The notes beneath the pieces were generated by a model. That model was not told the DNA's origin and did not search any database. It saw nothing but the letters and a program-made list of their open reading frames with translations. The translations under genes and the position numbers were made by a program. From assembly GCF_012641265.1 (NCBI RefSeq), contig NZ_JABAHZ010000002.1, positions 620,001 through 684,000 of the forward strand: a stretch of DNA of 64,000 nt, given 5' to 3'. Below are positions 8,848 to 17,360 of this stretch, piece by piece. Within the stretch, counting starts at the first letter, position 1, and each line of letters begins with the position of its first letter. This DNA comes from Chitinophaga eiseniae (lineage in GTDB: Bacteria; Bacteroidota; Bacteroidia; Chitinophagales; Chitinophagaceae).

Positions 8848-8870
8848 AATGTTAGTTTTTAGATGGATGA

Positions 8871-9308
8871 TTAGTAAATATGCACCGGTGTTTCCTGGTA
8901 AAAAGGCTGGTTGTTCATGGTCCATTGCACTTTTACCTGGTATTGCCCTTTGCTGAGCAGCTGTCGCTTGATCAGCTGATGTCCTGATGGATCGGGTTGG
9001 AGGGCTAACTGGATATCTTTACCCGAATCTGAAGGCCGGTAAAAGGTAAGTTTACCGGTTAATGCTTTGCCTTGCAGTTCGGGTGGAAAAGTGATCATTA
9101 TTCCTTCTTCGGGTTGTGCAATAGTAACAGGAGCAGACAGCTTGCCGGCATTTTGCTTGCCGTCAATTACCTGCTGATATTTCAGTTCTTCGCCATAGTA
9201 ATCAGGCGTTACCATATCTACCCTGGTGCGCATGCTTTTGGTAACCAATGTGAGGATGCCGGCAGCAAACACTACAAATACGATGATAATCTTGTGTCCC
9301 CAGTTCAT
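8871..9308 (-). CDS. ccoH: FixH/CcoH cbb3 assembly protein
   Basis: Small single-span membrane protein of 145 aa that helps assemble cbb3 oxidase. After the ATG at 9308 a membrane helix (about residues 7-24) is followed by a periplasmic domain with the family hallmark 'VTPDYYGEELKYQQ'. It lies between ccoG (33-bp gap) and the TauE/SafE gene (23-bp gap) on the same strand, the standard place for FixH. Confidence 0.92.
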   Translation of the reverse strand: MNWGHKIIIVFVVFAAGILTLVTKSMRTRVDMVTPDYYGEELKYQQVIDGKQNAGKLSAPVTIAQPEEGIMITFPPELQGKALTGKLTFYRPSDSGKDIQLALQPDPSGHQLIKRQLLSKGQYQVKVQWTMNNQPFYQETPVHIY

Positions 9309-9341
9309 GATAATCAGTTTAATCGGTTTATATAGCACCGT

Positions 9342-10727
9342 TTACTGTACCGGCCCCAGGAAGGAGGTGCGTAAACGGGTAATTCTCTCATTATTTTCAT
9401 ACAGGCCGATATAAAGGGTCGACTTGCGTTTATGCACCGCTGTTTTAGGCAGTACCACAAAGAAGGTCCCTTCTCCCTGCCCTTCTGCTTTTACATGGAT
9501 CAGGGTATTCCCTGCCATGGATATAACGCCGGCTTCATCTTCCAATCGTAGTTCCAGCGGAATGTCTTTTGTTGTTTTATTAATGAGTTTAATGCGGTAG
9601 AGGTTTGTGAGGCTATCGGCGCCTCTTTCCTGGTACAGCATCCCGGCGGTACGCATGATAGTGCCACTTACCGGTTTGCGGCTTCCCAGCATAGCGCCAA
9701 TGGCGATGAGAAGCAATGTCAGTACAGCCGTGTATACCCGTAGCCGGGGAGTAAAGCGCAGTTTTTTCTTTTGCGCAATGCCATTTTCAGAGGCATAGCG
9801 TATGAGCCCTTTTGGACGGCCGGTTTGCTCCATCATGAAGTCGCAGGCATCGATACAGGCGGTACAGTTCACACATTCCAGCTGGGTACCGTTCCGTATA
9901 TCTATCCCCGTGGGGCAAACTTTTACACATTGCATACAGTCTATGCAGTCGCCCTGCGCCCGGGAGGCATCTTTACGGAACTTTCCGCGGGGTTCTCCCC
10001 GCTCATAGTCGTAGGCTACCAGTATGGAGTCTTTATCGAGTAAAACGCCCTGTAAACGGCCATAAGGGCAAACAATGGTGCATATCTGTTCCCTCATAAA
10101 GGCAAATACGCCGTAAAACACACCCGAAAATACCAGGATGGCAATGAAGCCCCCGGCATGCGCTGATAAGGGCTCGGTGATAATACGTCCCAGGGCTTTA
10201 GCCCCGATAATATAGGCGAGGAAGATGTTGGCAATCAGGAAAGATAATGCGTAAAAGGCCAGGTGCTTCCCGGTTTTGCGCATAATTTTATTGGTATTCC
10301 AGGGCGATTGCTGCAGCAGTTTTTGTGTCGCTGCATCCCCTTCTATCCAGTACTCCAGCCTGCGGAACAACATTTCCATGAAGATGGTCTGAGGGCACAT
10401 CCATCCGCAGAAGAGCCGCCCGAAAGCCATTGTAAATACAACAATGAAGAGAATAAAAGCCATCATCGCCAGCCCAAAGATGAAGAAGTCCTGTGGCCAG
10501 AAGATAGCGCCAAACAGGATAAACTTCCCTTCTATCACATTCAGCATAAATAAGGGCCTGCCACTTATAGAAATAAACGGCAGGCTAAAAAAAACACTAA
10601 AATAAAAGAGGCTCACCCAAGTACGGATGTTATACCAGCGCCCTTTGGGCTGTTTGGCAAATATCCAGTTGCGTTTGCCTTGCTTATCAACTGTGGCTAT
10701 AGAATCTCTGAATGTATGGTCGCTCAT
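9342..10727 (-). CDS. ccoG: cytochrome c oxidase accessory protein CcoG (FixG)
   Basis: Membrane-bound iron-sulfur protein, 461 aa, required for cbb3 oxidase maturation (copper reduction for CcoN has been proposed in other bacteria). Several membrane helices bracket 'CGWMCPQTIFMEM' and 'CTIVCPYGRLQG'. Two 4Fe-4S ferredoxin motifs follow: 'CIDCMQCVKVCPTGID' and 'CVNCTACIDACDFMM'. A C-terminal immunoglobulin-like domain (about residues 350-461) completes the family layout. It begins 31 bp after ccoP. Confidence 0.96.
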   Translation of the reverse strand: MSDHTFRDSIATVDKQGKRNWIFAKQPKGRWYNIRTWVSLFYFSVFFSLPFISISGRPLFMLNVIEGKFILFGAIFWPQDFFIFGLAMMAFILFIVVFTMAFGRLFCGWMCPQTIFMEMLFRRLEYWIEGDAATQKLLQQSPWNTNKIMRKTGKHLAFYALSFLIANIFLAYIIGAKALGRIITEPLSAHAGGFIAILVFSGVFYGVFAFMREQICTIVCPYGRLQGVLLDKDSILVAYDYERGEPRGKFRKDASRAQGDCIDCMQCVKVCPTGIDIRNGTQLECVNCTACIDACDFMMEQTGRPKGLIRYASENGIAQKKKLRFTPRLRVYTAVLTLLLIAIGAMLGSRKPVSGTIMRTAGMLYQERGADSLTNLYRIKLINKTTKDIPLELRLEDEAGVISMAGNTLIHVKAEGQGEGTFFVVLPKTAVHKRKSTLYIGLYENNERITRLRTSFLGPVQ

Positions 10728-10758
10728 GGTGTATACTTTATCCCCGGTAATCTGTTCC

Positions 10759-11838
10759 CTATTCTTTTTGTCCCTGTGGCTCCTTGGCGTTTGGGGGATT
10801 ACTACCGTGTATTGATTTGATGAAGCTGGCCAGTTGTGCCAGTTGTTTAGGCGAAAAGTCTTCCTGCCAGGACTTCATCCCTTTGTCGGCAACGCCGTAT
10901 TTAATAGTTTTAAACACTTCATTGATCTTGCCGCCGTGCAGCCAATAGTCATCCGTAAGGTTGGGACCTACAACGCCCTGTCCTTGCGGACCATGGCAGG
11001 GAGCACAGTTAGAAATAAACATCTTTTGCCCCGCGGCAACATCTCCTGCATCGGTCAGCAGGGTGACGTTATTTTCGTCGATCTTGTTGGCCGCTTTTTT
11101 CAGGTATTCGGCTTTGCTTTCCGCTGCTTTTGTTTCTGCAGCAGCCAGCTCTTCCAGTTGGTTGGGAGCTGAATGAGAAATTTCGGTACGCCAGAAGTAT
11201 ACAACGCCAAAGCAGATGCTAAAGACAAATCCCCATTTCCACCAGGGTGGCGTAGGATTATTCAGTTCCCGGATGCCATCGAAATTGTGGCCCATATCCT
11301 CGTTTTCTTCTGAGGCGGCGTCCACTGTTTTGGTGTTGTTGAGCTTTTCCATCCAGGATACGGCCGGTTTTCCGGGTACTACTGCTTTCGCCGGTTTGCG
11401 CTTGCGTTGAATGCCCACCAGGAAACGCAGGAGGAATAAGAGGCTGATGACTACCGCCAACTCCAGTATGATCACAGATACCAGTATATAGAAGGACGTC
11501 TGCGACAGATGAGAGAAATAAGGATTGGCTGCGGCCGGAGCTGTAGCCGCCTCCTGTGCGGAGGCGGAGCTACTCATGAGTGTCATCACGACAATACCTA
11601 TTGCCAGCAAGGTTTTTCCGGCATCTCTCTTCATCTTTTCCCGGAAAATATCCATGGCTCCCATTACCGCATTGCCCAGCACGGCGATGGCCAGTAATAG
11701 TCCTCCGATTACGACCAGCAATACCAGCGCTACGGGGTCAGATAATTCTGAAGGAGCGTTAGCTCCGCCCTCTGCGAAAGCGGGAATGCTGCATAGTAAG
11801 CTGCCGGCCAATAGTTTTATACACTGTTTATTCATCAT
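10759..11838 (-). CDS. ccoP: cbb3 cytochrome c oxidase subunit III (CcoP), mono-heme
   Basis: Electron-entry c-type cytochrome subunit, 359 aa from the ATG at 11838. A signal-like first helix, a second helix (about residues 35-60), a third around residue 120, then 'NPTPPWWKWGFVFSICFGVVYF', which is the CcoP N-terminal domain, and a C-terminal cytochrome c with 'CAPCHGPQGQG'. Only one CxxCH is present, whereas classical CcoP has two. The added N-terminal helices (about 110 residues) are also absent from proteobacterial CcoP. The start is just inside the operon, 8 bp after ccoQ. Confidence 0.92.
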   Translation of the reverse strand: MMNKQCIKLLAGSLLCSIPAFAEGGANAPSELSDPVALVLLVVIGGLLLAIAVLGNAVMGAMDIFREKMKRDAGKTLLAIGIVVMTLMSSSASAQEAATAPAAANPYFSHLSQTSFYILVSVIILELAVVISLLFLLRFLVGIQRKRKPAKAVVPGKPAVSWMEKLNNTKTVDAASEENEDMGHNFDGIRELNNPTPPWWKWGFVFSICFGVVYFWRTEISHSAPNQLEELAAAETKAAESKAEYLKKAANKIDENNVTLLTDAGDVAAGQKMFISNCAPCHGPQGQGVVGPNLTDDYWLHGGKINEVFKTIKYGVADKGMKSWQEDFSPKQLAQLASFIKSIHGSNPPNAKEPQGQKE

Positions 11839-11845
11839 TATACTT

Positions 11846-12025
11846 TTATAGAGAATGATCGTCATTATTATCTAATGGAATACGGCTGATATGATCTACC
11901 ATTTTTTTATCGGCTTTAAAAGCCCACAGCGAAGCACCTACGAAAAAGGTGAACAGCAGCAGTAGCGAGGCCATTGGGTAAACGCTGATGCCGGCTATAG
12001 ATTCCAGGTAATTAATGAATTTCAT
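11846..12025 (-). CDS. ccoQ: CcoQ-like small subunit of cbb3 oxidase
   Basis: A 59-aa protein too short for routine ORF calling, translated by hand from the ATG at 12025 to the TAA at 11846. It begins MKFINYLESIAGISVYP, has one membrane helix (about residues 18-35), and continues with a charged tail ending DNNDDHSL. Position between ccoNO and ccoP, size and topology match CcoQ, which stabilises the oxidase. It starts 11 bp after the ccoNO stop. Confidence 0.85.
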   Translation of the reverse strand: MKFINYLESIAGISVYPMASLLLLFTFFVGASLWAFKADKKMVDHISRIPLDNNDDHSL

Positions 12026-12036
12026 GATCTGAAGAT

Positions 12037-14181
12037 TTAAAATGCTGCGTTATCGGTTTGAGCTACAGGTTTTGGCGCTGACTTGATATCTTTCCCCATC
12101 CTTTGCAGGTAGGCGATTAATGCGATAATCTCACGATCCGCCTTGATGGGCAGCTTATCTTTCTGCAGCCTGTCTGCTATTTCCTGCGCCTGTTTGTCCA
12201 GTTCCGCATTGGCACGTAGCTCATAGCCATCGGCATAAGGAACGCCCAGCTTCCGCATTACGCTGATCATAGCAGGCGTTTTACTTTTATCTACCCTTTC
12301 TTCAAACAGCCAGGGATAAGAAGGCATGATAGATCCGGGAGACATAGATGAAGGATCCAGCATGTGATTAAAGTGCCAGGAGTCGGGGTATTTGCCACCG
12401 ATGCGGGCCAGGTCAGGACCTGTACGTTTGGAACCCCACTGGAAAGGATGGTCATATACAAACTCTCCTGCTTTGGAGTATTCGCCGTAGCGGGCCACTT
12501 CATCCCGGAAGGGGCGTATCATCTGGGAGTGGCAGGTATAACAACCTTCTCTCAGGTAGATATCACGGCCATGGAGCTCCAATGGCGTATATGGTTTTAC
12601 GCTGCTGATAGTAGGGATATTACTGCGTATCAGGAAAGTAGGCATCATTTCCAGTAAACCACCTATGGCAACTACTACCAGGCTGAATACCACCAGCTGA
12701 ATGGGCCGGCGTTCAATCCAGTTGTGCCAGTGGGTTTTACCATGGGTAACAATTACTTTGGGCAATGCTGGCGCTTCGGCCGCTTCGTTGGCAATGAAAG
12801 CGCCTTTGCGGATGGTTTTAGTCAGGTTGACAGCCATCAGGATTACGCCACTGATATATAATAATCCTCCTACGGCACGCAGCGCATACATGGGCACGAT
12901 GGTGGTAACGGTTTCCAGGAACTGGTATTTCAGTTGCCCTTCTTCTGTAAACTGTTTCCACATCATACTTTGTGTAAAGGCGGCCCAGTAAAGTGGGATC
13001 ACATAGAATATAATACCCAGCGTACCAATCCAGAAGTGGGTATTGGCCCATTTGCGGGAATGTAAGGCAGTGCCGAACAGGCGTGGAATCAGCCAGTAGA
13101 GGATGCCAAAAGTGAGGAAGCCATTCCAACCCAGGGCCCCCACATGTACGTGTGCAATGGTCCAGTCGGTATAGTGACTGATAGCATTTACATTTTTAAG
13201 CGACAGCATCGGGCCTTCAAAAGTGGCCATACCATAGCAGGTTAGCGCTACCACGAAGAATTTCAGGATGGCGTCTTCTCTTACCCTGTCCCACGCGCCG
13301 CGAAGTGTGAGCAACCCGTTGAGCATACCTCCCCAGGAGGGGGCTATCAGCATCACGCTGAATGCGGTACCCAGTGACTGCGCCCATTCAGGTAATGCAG
13401 TATATAGCAGGTGGTGCGGGCCGGCCCAGATATATATAAATATCAGCGACCAGAAGTGAATGATAGACCAGCGATAAGAGTACACAGGCCTGTTGGCCGC
13501 TTTGGGAACAAAGTAGTACATGAGTCCCAGGTAAGGCGTGGTCAGGAAAAATGCCACTGCATTGTGCCCATACCACCACTGTACCAGTGCATCCTGTACA
13601 CCCGCATACCAGCTATAACTCTTGAACAGGGATAAAGGAAATTCGAAGGAATTAATAATATGCAGCATCGCAATAGCTACCCAGGTACCGATATAAAACC
13701 AGATGGCCACATACAGATGAGATTCACGCCTGCGAAGAATAGTGCCCAGCATATTAGCACCAAATACCAGCCAGATAAGGGTGATAGCGATATCGAAGGG
13801 CCATTCCAGCTCCGCATATTCTTTACCGGTAGTATAACCGAGGAATAGGGTGAGCGCGCCACCGGCAATGATGGACTGCCATCCCCAGAAGTGGATTTTA
13901 CTCAGCAGGTCGCTGAACATACGGGCTTTACATAAGCGCTGTAACGAATAATACACACCCATGAAAATGCCATTGCCCACAAAAGCAAAGATGACCGCAT
14001 TGGTATGCACAGGACGGAGCCTGCCAAAAGTAATGGGTGCAAAACCCGCGTTAAGACCGGGAATTACCAGCTCCAGTGCGGCCCACAGACCGGCCAGCAT
14101 GCCTATCAGTCCCCAGAACACACAAGCATAGGCAAACCATTTCACCGGTCGGTTGTCGTAATAAAATTTTTCGAGTGACAT
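12037..14181 (-). CDS. ccoNO: cbb3 cytochrome c oxidase, fused subunits I and II (CcoNO)
   Basis: A 714-aa fusion of the catalytic heme-copper subunit CcoN (about residues 1-480) and the mono-heme cytochrome subunit CcoO (about 510-714). CcoN shows twelve-helix character, histidines in 'RPVHTNAVIFAF', 'WWYGHNAVAFF' and 'HVHVGALGWNG', with the cross-link tyrosine expected near the CuB histidine. CcoO has one anchoring helix, then 'EGCYTCHSQMIRPF' with the heme c CxxCH. In proteobacteria these are separate genes; the fusion is known from Bacteroidota. It reduces oxygen at the inner membrane at low oxygen pressure. It follows ccoS by 18 bp. Confidence 0.96.
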   Translation of the reverse strand: MSLEKFYYDNRPVKWFAYACVFWGLIGMLAGLWAALELVIPGLNAGFAPITFGRLRPVHTNAVIFAFVGNGIFMGVYYSLQRLCKARMFSDLLSKIHFWGWQSIIAGGALTLFLGYTTGKEYAELEWPFDIAITLIWLVFGANMLGTILRRRESHLYVAIWFYIGTWVAIAMLHIINSFEFPLSLFKSYSWYAGVQDALVQWWYGHNAVAFFLTTPYLGLMYYFVPKAANRPVYSYRWSIIHFWSLIFIYIWAGPHHLLYTALPEWAQSLGTAFSVMLIAPSWGGMLNGLLTLRGAWDRVREDAILKFFVVALTCYGMATFEGPMLSLKNVNAISHYTDWTIAHVHVGALGWNGFLTFGILYWLIPRLFGTALHSRKWANTHFWIGTLGIIFYVIPLYWAAFTQSMMWKQFTEEGQLKYQFLETVTTIVPMYALRAVGGLLYISGVILMAVNLTKTIRKGAFIANEAAEAPALPKVIVTHGKTHWHNWIERRPIQLVVFSLVVVAIGGLLEMMPTFLIRSNIPTISSVKPYTPLELHGRDIYLREGCYTCHSQMIRPFRDEVARYGEYSKAGEFVYDHPFQWGSKRTGPDLARIGGKYPDSWHFNHMLDPSSMSPGSIMPSYPWLFEERVDKSKTPAMISVMRKLGVPYADGYELRANAELDKQAQEIADRLQKDKLPIKADREIIALIAYLQRMGKDIKSAPKPVAQTDNAAF

Positions 14182-14199
14182 AATGGTATTTAATGGTGT

Positions 14200-14370
14200 T
14201 TATAAATTCGTTTGTTCGTTTACGTTATCTTTCTTGTCTTCAAAAAGAATGCGGTGAGCGGGAGAAAAATCATCTTCGAATTGCCCGTTTTTTACAGACC
14301 AGATAAAGGCGCCGAGGAACCCTAATGCTACCAGTAAACTGACTCCGAGTAAAATGACGATAACGCTCAT
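14200..14370 (-). CDS. ccoS: CcoS cbb3 maturation protein
   Basis: A 56-aa protein translated by hand: ATG at 14370, TAA at 14200. It begins MSVIVILLGVSLLVALGFLG, has one N-terminal membrane helix, then 'FIWSVKNGQFEDDFSPAHRI', matching the CcoS pattern in which the helix is followed by a W-x3-NGQ-F-D-D motif and P/R. CcoS is needed for cofactor insertion into CcoN. It lies 7 bp after the cupin gene and before ccoNO. Confidence 0.9.
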   Translation of the reverse strand: MSVIVILLGVSLLVALGFLGAFIWSVKNGQFEDDFSPAHRILFEDKKDNVNEQTNL

Positions 14371-14377
14371 AGTATAG

Positions 14378-14668
14378 TTATTTAATGAGAATAAAGCGTG
14401 TTGTTTCTAATGCCTGCAAGGCGTGTAGTTCATTGGCGCCGAAAGAAAATACATCTCCCGTTTCCAGGATGGTTACTTCTTCATTCAGCATAAATGCGAT
14501 CTTTCCTTCCAGTATCAGTATCATGGCATTGGCGGGAGAAGTATGAGGAGGGATCTGGTATCCCTGCTGCACAATCAGCAGCGTGGCGTCGAAACGTTTG
14601 GTTTTAAGAATAGCACAGCTCTTCACTTTTTCATTCCCCGCTTCCTGCATTACGTTTATACCTTTCAT
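14378..14668 (-). CDS. small cupin-domain protein in the cbb3 operon
   Basis: A 96-aa single-domain cupin. The first metal-binding motif is degenerate: 'GYQIPPHTSPANAMILILEGK' keeps one histidine and no second one. The second has 'GDVFSFGANELHALQAL', with a histidine in the expected place. An internal ATG at 14650 is an alternative start. It is the first gene of the transcript that carries ccoSNOQPGH, with ccoS 7 bp downstream, so it is co-regulated with the oxidase. The function is unknown; a sensor, heme or copper-related role would be guesswork. Confidence 0.82.
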   Translation of the reverse strand: MKGINVMQEAGNEKVKSCAILKTKRFDATLLIVQQGYQIPPHTSPANAMILILEGKIAFMLNEEVTILETGDVFSFGANELHALQALETTRFILIK

Positions 14669-14705
14669 TTGCTAGTTTGTTGATTTCCGGCATGCCTCAC
14701 CCGCT

Positions 14706-14742
14706 GCGTGTAAACAGTCCTTTTTGCTGACTGTTTACACGC
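14706..14742. promoter_or_regulatory. 14-bp hairpin in the cco operon leader
   Basis: Arms 14706-14719 and 14729-14742 are perfectly complementary with a 9-base loop. Read from the promoter at 14806-14836, it lies about 60 nt into the untranslated leader and ends 38 nt before the cupin ATG. No U-tract follows, so it is more likely a stabilising or regulatory stem than a terminator. Confidence 0.6.
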
Positions 14743-14805
14743 TCATTTCATGCGGGCTTGGAATGGGGGTAGCTTAGATTATACTATGTATGTTTCGTGT
14801 CATGT

Positions 14806-14836
14806 CAAAGGTAGTATCACTATGTAGCTGCGGCAA
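14806..14836 (-). promoter_or_regulatory. promoter of the cupin-ccoSNOQPGH operon
   Basis: Minus-strand TTG at 14836-14834, a 20-bp spacer and TACCTTTG at 14813-14806. It predicts a transcript start near 14801 and a leader of about 130 nt. An FNR-type box overlaps the TTG. Confidence 0.72.
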
Positions 14837-14893
14837 TGACATTACTCAACCGGGAACATGATTTTACTCAACCGGGAACATGACATTTGTCAG
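14836..14893 (-). promoter_or_regulatory. array of three FNR-type boxes at 22-bp spacing
   Basis: On the minus strand: TTGAG-TAAT-GTCAT (14849-14836), TTGAG-TAAA-ATCAT (14871-14858) and cTGAC-AAAT-GTCAT (14893-14880). The centres are 14842.5, 14864.5 and 14886.5, exactly 22 bp apart and near -41.5, -63.5 and -85.5. The second box covers the ccoI stop codon. Part of the array is a 20-base direct repeat (14842-14861 and 14864-14883). Confidence 0.65.
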
Positions 14894-17306
14894 GCATTTG
14901 TTGGAATGCCTTGGAAGAGAGCTTCTTGCCCTGCCATTCGCTGCATCCGAAACTGATCAGGATAATGCTGATTGAGCTGGCCGGCATTAGTATCGCGGCT
15001 ACCAGGGGAGATAAAATGCCCTGTACGGCAAAATATAGCCCGGTAATATTGTAAAGCACAGATAAAGCAAAGCTGACGAGGATAATACGTTTGTTGGCCT
15101 TGCACAATTGTATAAAGGAAAACAATACTGGCAGCTGTTTGGCGTCCATGATACCATCGCTGGCCGGTGTAAAATTATTGCTGTCTTCCGTTAGCGAAAT
15201 GCCAATATCGCTTTGTTTGAGGGCGCCGGCATCATTGAGGCCATCTCCTATCATCATCACTTTTTTCCCTTGTTGTTGCAGGGAGATGATATAGGCGAGT
15301 TTATCTGCTGGCTTTTGTTCAAAAAGCAAGGTGGCCTTGCTTCCCATCAGTTTCTGCAGCTTGTTGGCCGTATGATTGTTGTCTCCTGAGAGTACAGACA
15401 GCGGATATTGTGTCTGTAATTGTTGCATAAGCTGCCGCAGGCCGCTGCGATACGTATTCCGGATGGTGAATAAGCCGGCCAATTTTTCGTTGATAGCAAC
15501 ATATACAACGCTGCCTTCCTGTTCATTCTTTTTATGGGCGCCGGTGAAGTCGGCATTTCCCAGGCGGATAAAGTACCCATCTACCCAGCCGCACACGCCT
15601 TTGCCGGTAAAATTCTGAAAGTCATGGACAGCAAGGGGCGCCGGGTTTCCACAATAAGCTACGATGGCTTTACTCAGCGGGTGTGTGGACTGGGCGGCCA
15701 ACGCAGCTACCAGTACTTCCTGTCCCGGGGTGAGTGAGGTGCCATAATAAACAACCGAGCTACCGGTCTTCCCGGTAAGCGTACCGGTTTTATCAAACAC
15801 GATATGTGTAGCGTTGGCCATATTTTCAATAGCCTGTGCATTGCGCAGGTATAGCTGATGCCGGCTGAGGATGCGGAGAATATGCCCGTTGGTAAAAGAC
15901 GATGCCAGTAACAGGGCACAGGGGCAGGCAATGATCAGGATGGCAGTAACCGCGGGCCATATACGCCCTGGCTCATGGATAGCCCAATAGCACGCGGTGA
16001 TAGCAGCAATAAACAATACAATCCAGGTAAAGTAGCGGCTTAGCAGGTGCACAAATGATACCTCTTTTTCCTCCTTATGTTTTAACTCATCACGGTTCCA
16101 TAGGCTTGTCAGGTAGCTTTGTGCCACTTCCTTAATGGTAAGAATTTCCAGGCTACCATCTAATTGCCGCCCGCCGGCATAAATAATTTCCCCGATAGAT
16201 TTGTGAACCGGTGCAGATTCGCCGGTTACAAAACTATAGTCGATCAGTGCTTTTCCCCGCACAATAATGCCATCGGCGGGTACCAGTTCATTATGATGAA
16301 TACGGATGGTGTCACCGGTTTTCAGGTCAGGAAGCGTAGTTGGCACTTCTTTGTCTTCCTTTAACACGGTAACGGCTATAGGAAAATAGGCAGTATAATC
16401 CCGGTCGAAGGAAAGCCCCTGGTAGGTTTTATCTTGCAGGATACGTCCTATCAGCATGAAGAAAACGATACCGGTCATGGAATCGAAATAGCCGGCTTGT
16501 CCCTGCCATACTTCTGCCAGGCTACGGATAAAGGTGACAAAGATGGCCAATACGATCGGCACATCAATATTGAGAAACCCATGTTTAAGTCCGCCCCAGG
16601 CGGATTTATAAAAGGCTTGTGCGCTGTACAACAACACGGGCAGGGCCAGTACGAGGTTCATATAGCGGAACAGGCGGTTGAAACTTTCATCGAGTCCGCC
16701 GGCGCCGGCGAAATAATCTGGAAAGCTGAGCAACATAATGTTGCCAAAACAAAAGCCTGCTACGCCCAGCTGATACACCAGCTGGCGGTTGGTCCGGGGT
16801 TTTTTATGCTGTAAATCCTGTAAGCTGATATAGGGCTCATAACCAATTGCGGTGAGTATTTCAGCCACTCTTCGCAGGGAGGTTTGTGTGTGTGAAAAAA
16901 CGATGAGCACTTCTTTCTTACTGAAGTTAACGGTTACACGCAGTATGCCCGGTTCCAGTTTATGCAGGTTTTCCAGGAGCCATAAGCAGGAGCTGCAATG
17001 GATCTGTGGAATGTAAAAATTTACATGGGTTTGAGTATCATCTTTAAACAGGTATAACTGCTGGGCTATTTTTTCATCATCCAGGAACGCAAACTTATCA
17101 TTCCTCGCAGTAATACGTTGATTTATACCGGGTTTGCTGTTCAGGTCATAGTATTCGCAAAGGTCGTACTGGTTAAGTATTTCGTATACCATTTTACAAC
17201 CCTGGCAGCAAAATACTTTGTCCTGTATGGTGATATCGGTATCGAAACAATCCTCCCCGCAGTGATAACAGGACGTGAGCGTGTTGGTATGTGAAGAAAC
17301 AGCCAT
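14868..17306 (-). CDS. ccoI: CcoI-type copper-translocating P1B ATPase
   Basis: Copper pump that supplies CuB to cbb3 oxidase, 812 aa. An N-terminal cysteine cluster ('CYHCGEDCF' and 'FCCQGCK') precedes a heavy-metal-associated domain with 'IHCSSCLW'. Eight helices carry the ion motif 'CPCALLL', and the cytoplasmic part has 'TGES', the phosphorylation site 'DKTGTLTG' and 'GDGLNDAGAL'. The ATG at 17306 is chosen because the longer frame to 17366 would run over the promoter and its FNR-type boxes. The fnr-like gene is immediately upstream, and the next operon's promoter lies in this gene's 3' end. Confidence 0.94.
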   Translation of the reverse strand: MAVSSHTNTLTSCYHCGEDCFDTDITIQDKVFCCQGCKMVYEILNQYDLCEYYDLNSKPGINQRITARNDKFAFLDDEKIAQQLYLFKDDTQTHVNFYIPQIHCSSCLWLLENLHKLEPGILRVTVNFSKKEVLIVFSHTQTSLRRVAEILTAIGYEPYISLQDLQHKKPRTNRQLVYQLGVAGFCFGNIMLLSFPDYFAGAGGLDESFNRLFRYMNLVLALPVLLYSAQAFYKSAWGGLKHGFLNIDVPIVLAIFVTFIRSLAEVWQGQAGYFDSMTGIVFFMLIGRILQDKTYQGLSFDRDYTAYFPIAVTVLKEDKEVPTTLPDLKTGDTIRIHHNELVPADGIIVRGKALIDYSFVTGESAPVHKSIGEIIYAGGRQLDGSLEILTIKEVAQSYLTSLWNRDELKHKEEKEVSFVHLLSRYFTWIVLFIAAITACYWAIHEPGRIWPAVTAILIIACPCALLLASSFTNGHILRILSRHQLYLRNAQAIENMANATHIVFDKTGTLTGKTGSSVVYYGTSLTPGQEVLVAALAAQSTHPLSKAIVAYCGNPAPLAVHDFQNFTGKGVCGWVDGYFIRLGNADFTGAHKKNEQEGSVVYVAINEKLAGLFTIRNTYRSGLRQLMQQLQTQYPLSVLSGDNNHTANKLQKLMGSKATLLFEQKPADKLAYIISLQQQGKKVMMIGDGLNDAGALKQSDIGISLTEDSNNFTPASDGIMDAKQLPVLFSFIQLCKANKRIILVSFALSVLYNITGLYFAVQGILSPLVAAILMPASSISIILISFGCSEWQGKKLSSKAFQQMPDKCHVPG

Positions 17307-17329
17307 GCCGTTGGTATTTTGTGTAATTA

Positions 17330-17360
17330 CAAAAGTACCGGTAGTGCTCCCGGGGAGCAA
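17330..17360 (-). promoter_or_regulatory. ccoI promoter
   Basis: Minus-strand TTG at 17360-17358, a 20-bp spacer and TACTTTTG at 17337-17330. The predicted start near 17325 leaves an 18-nt leader to the ATG at 17306. It has the same layout as the cupin-cco promoter. Confidence 0.7.

Noticed and set aside
8848..8925. Longer start of the TauE/SafE-like gene
   Set aside because: It would overlap ccoH by 55 bp and adds residues unlike the family; the ATG at 8847 is used.
14842..14883. 20-base direct repeat as a CRISPR or mobile element
   Set aside because: Only two copies two bases apart, no spacers or cas genes; it is explained by the phased regulatory boxes.
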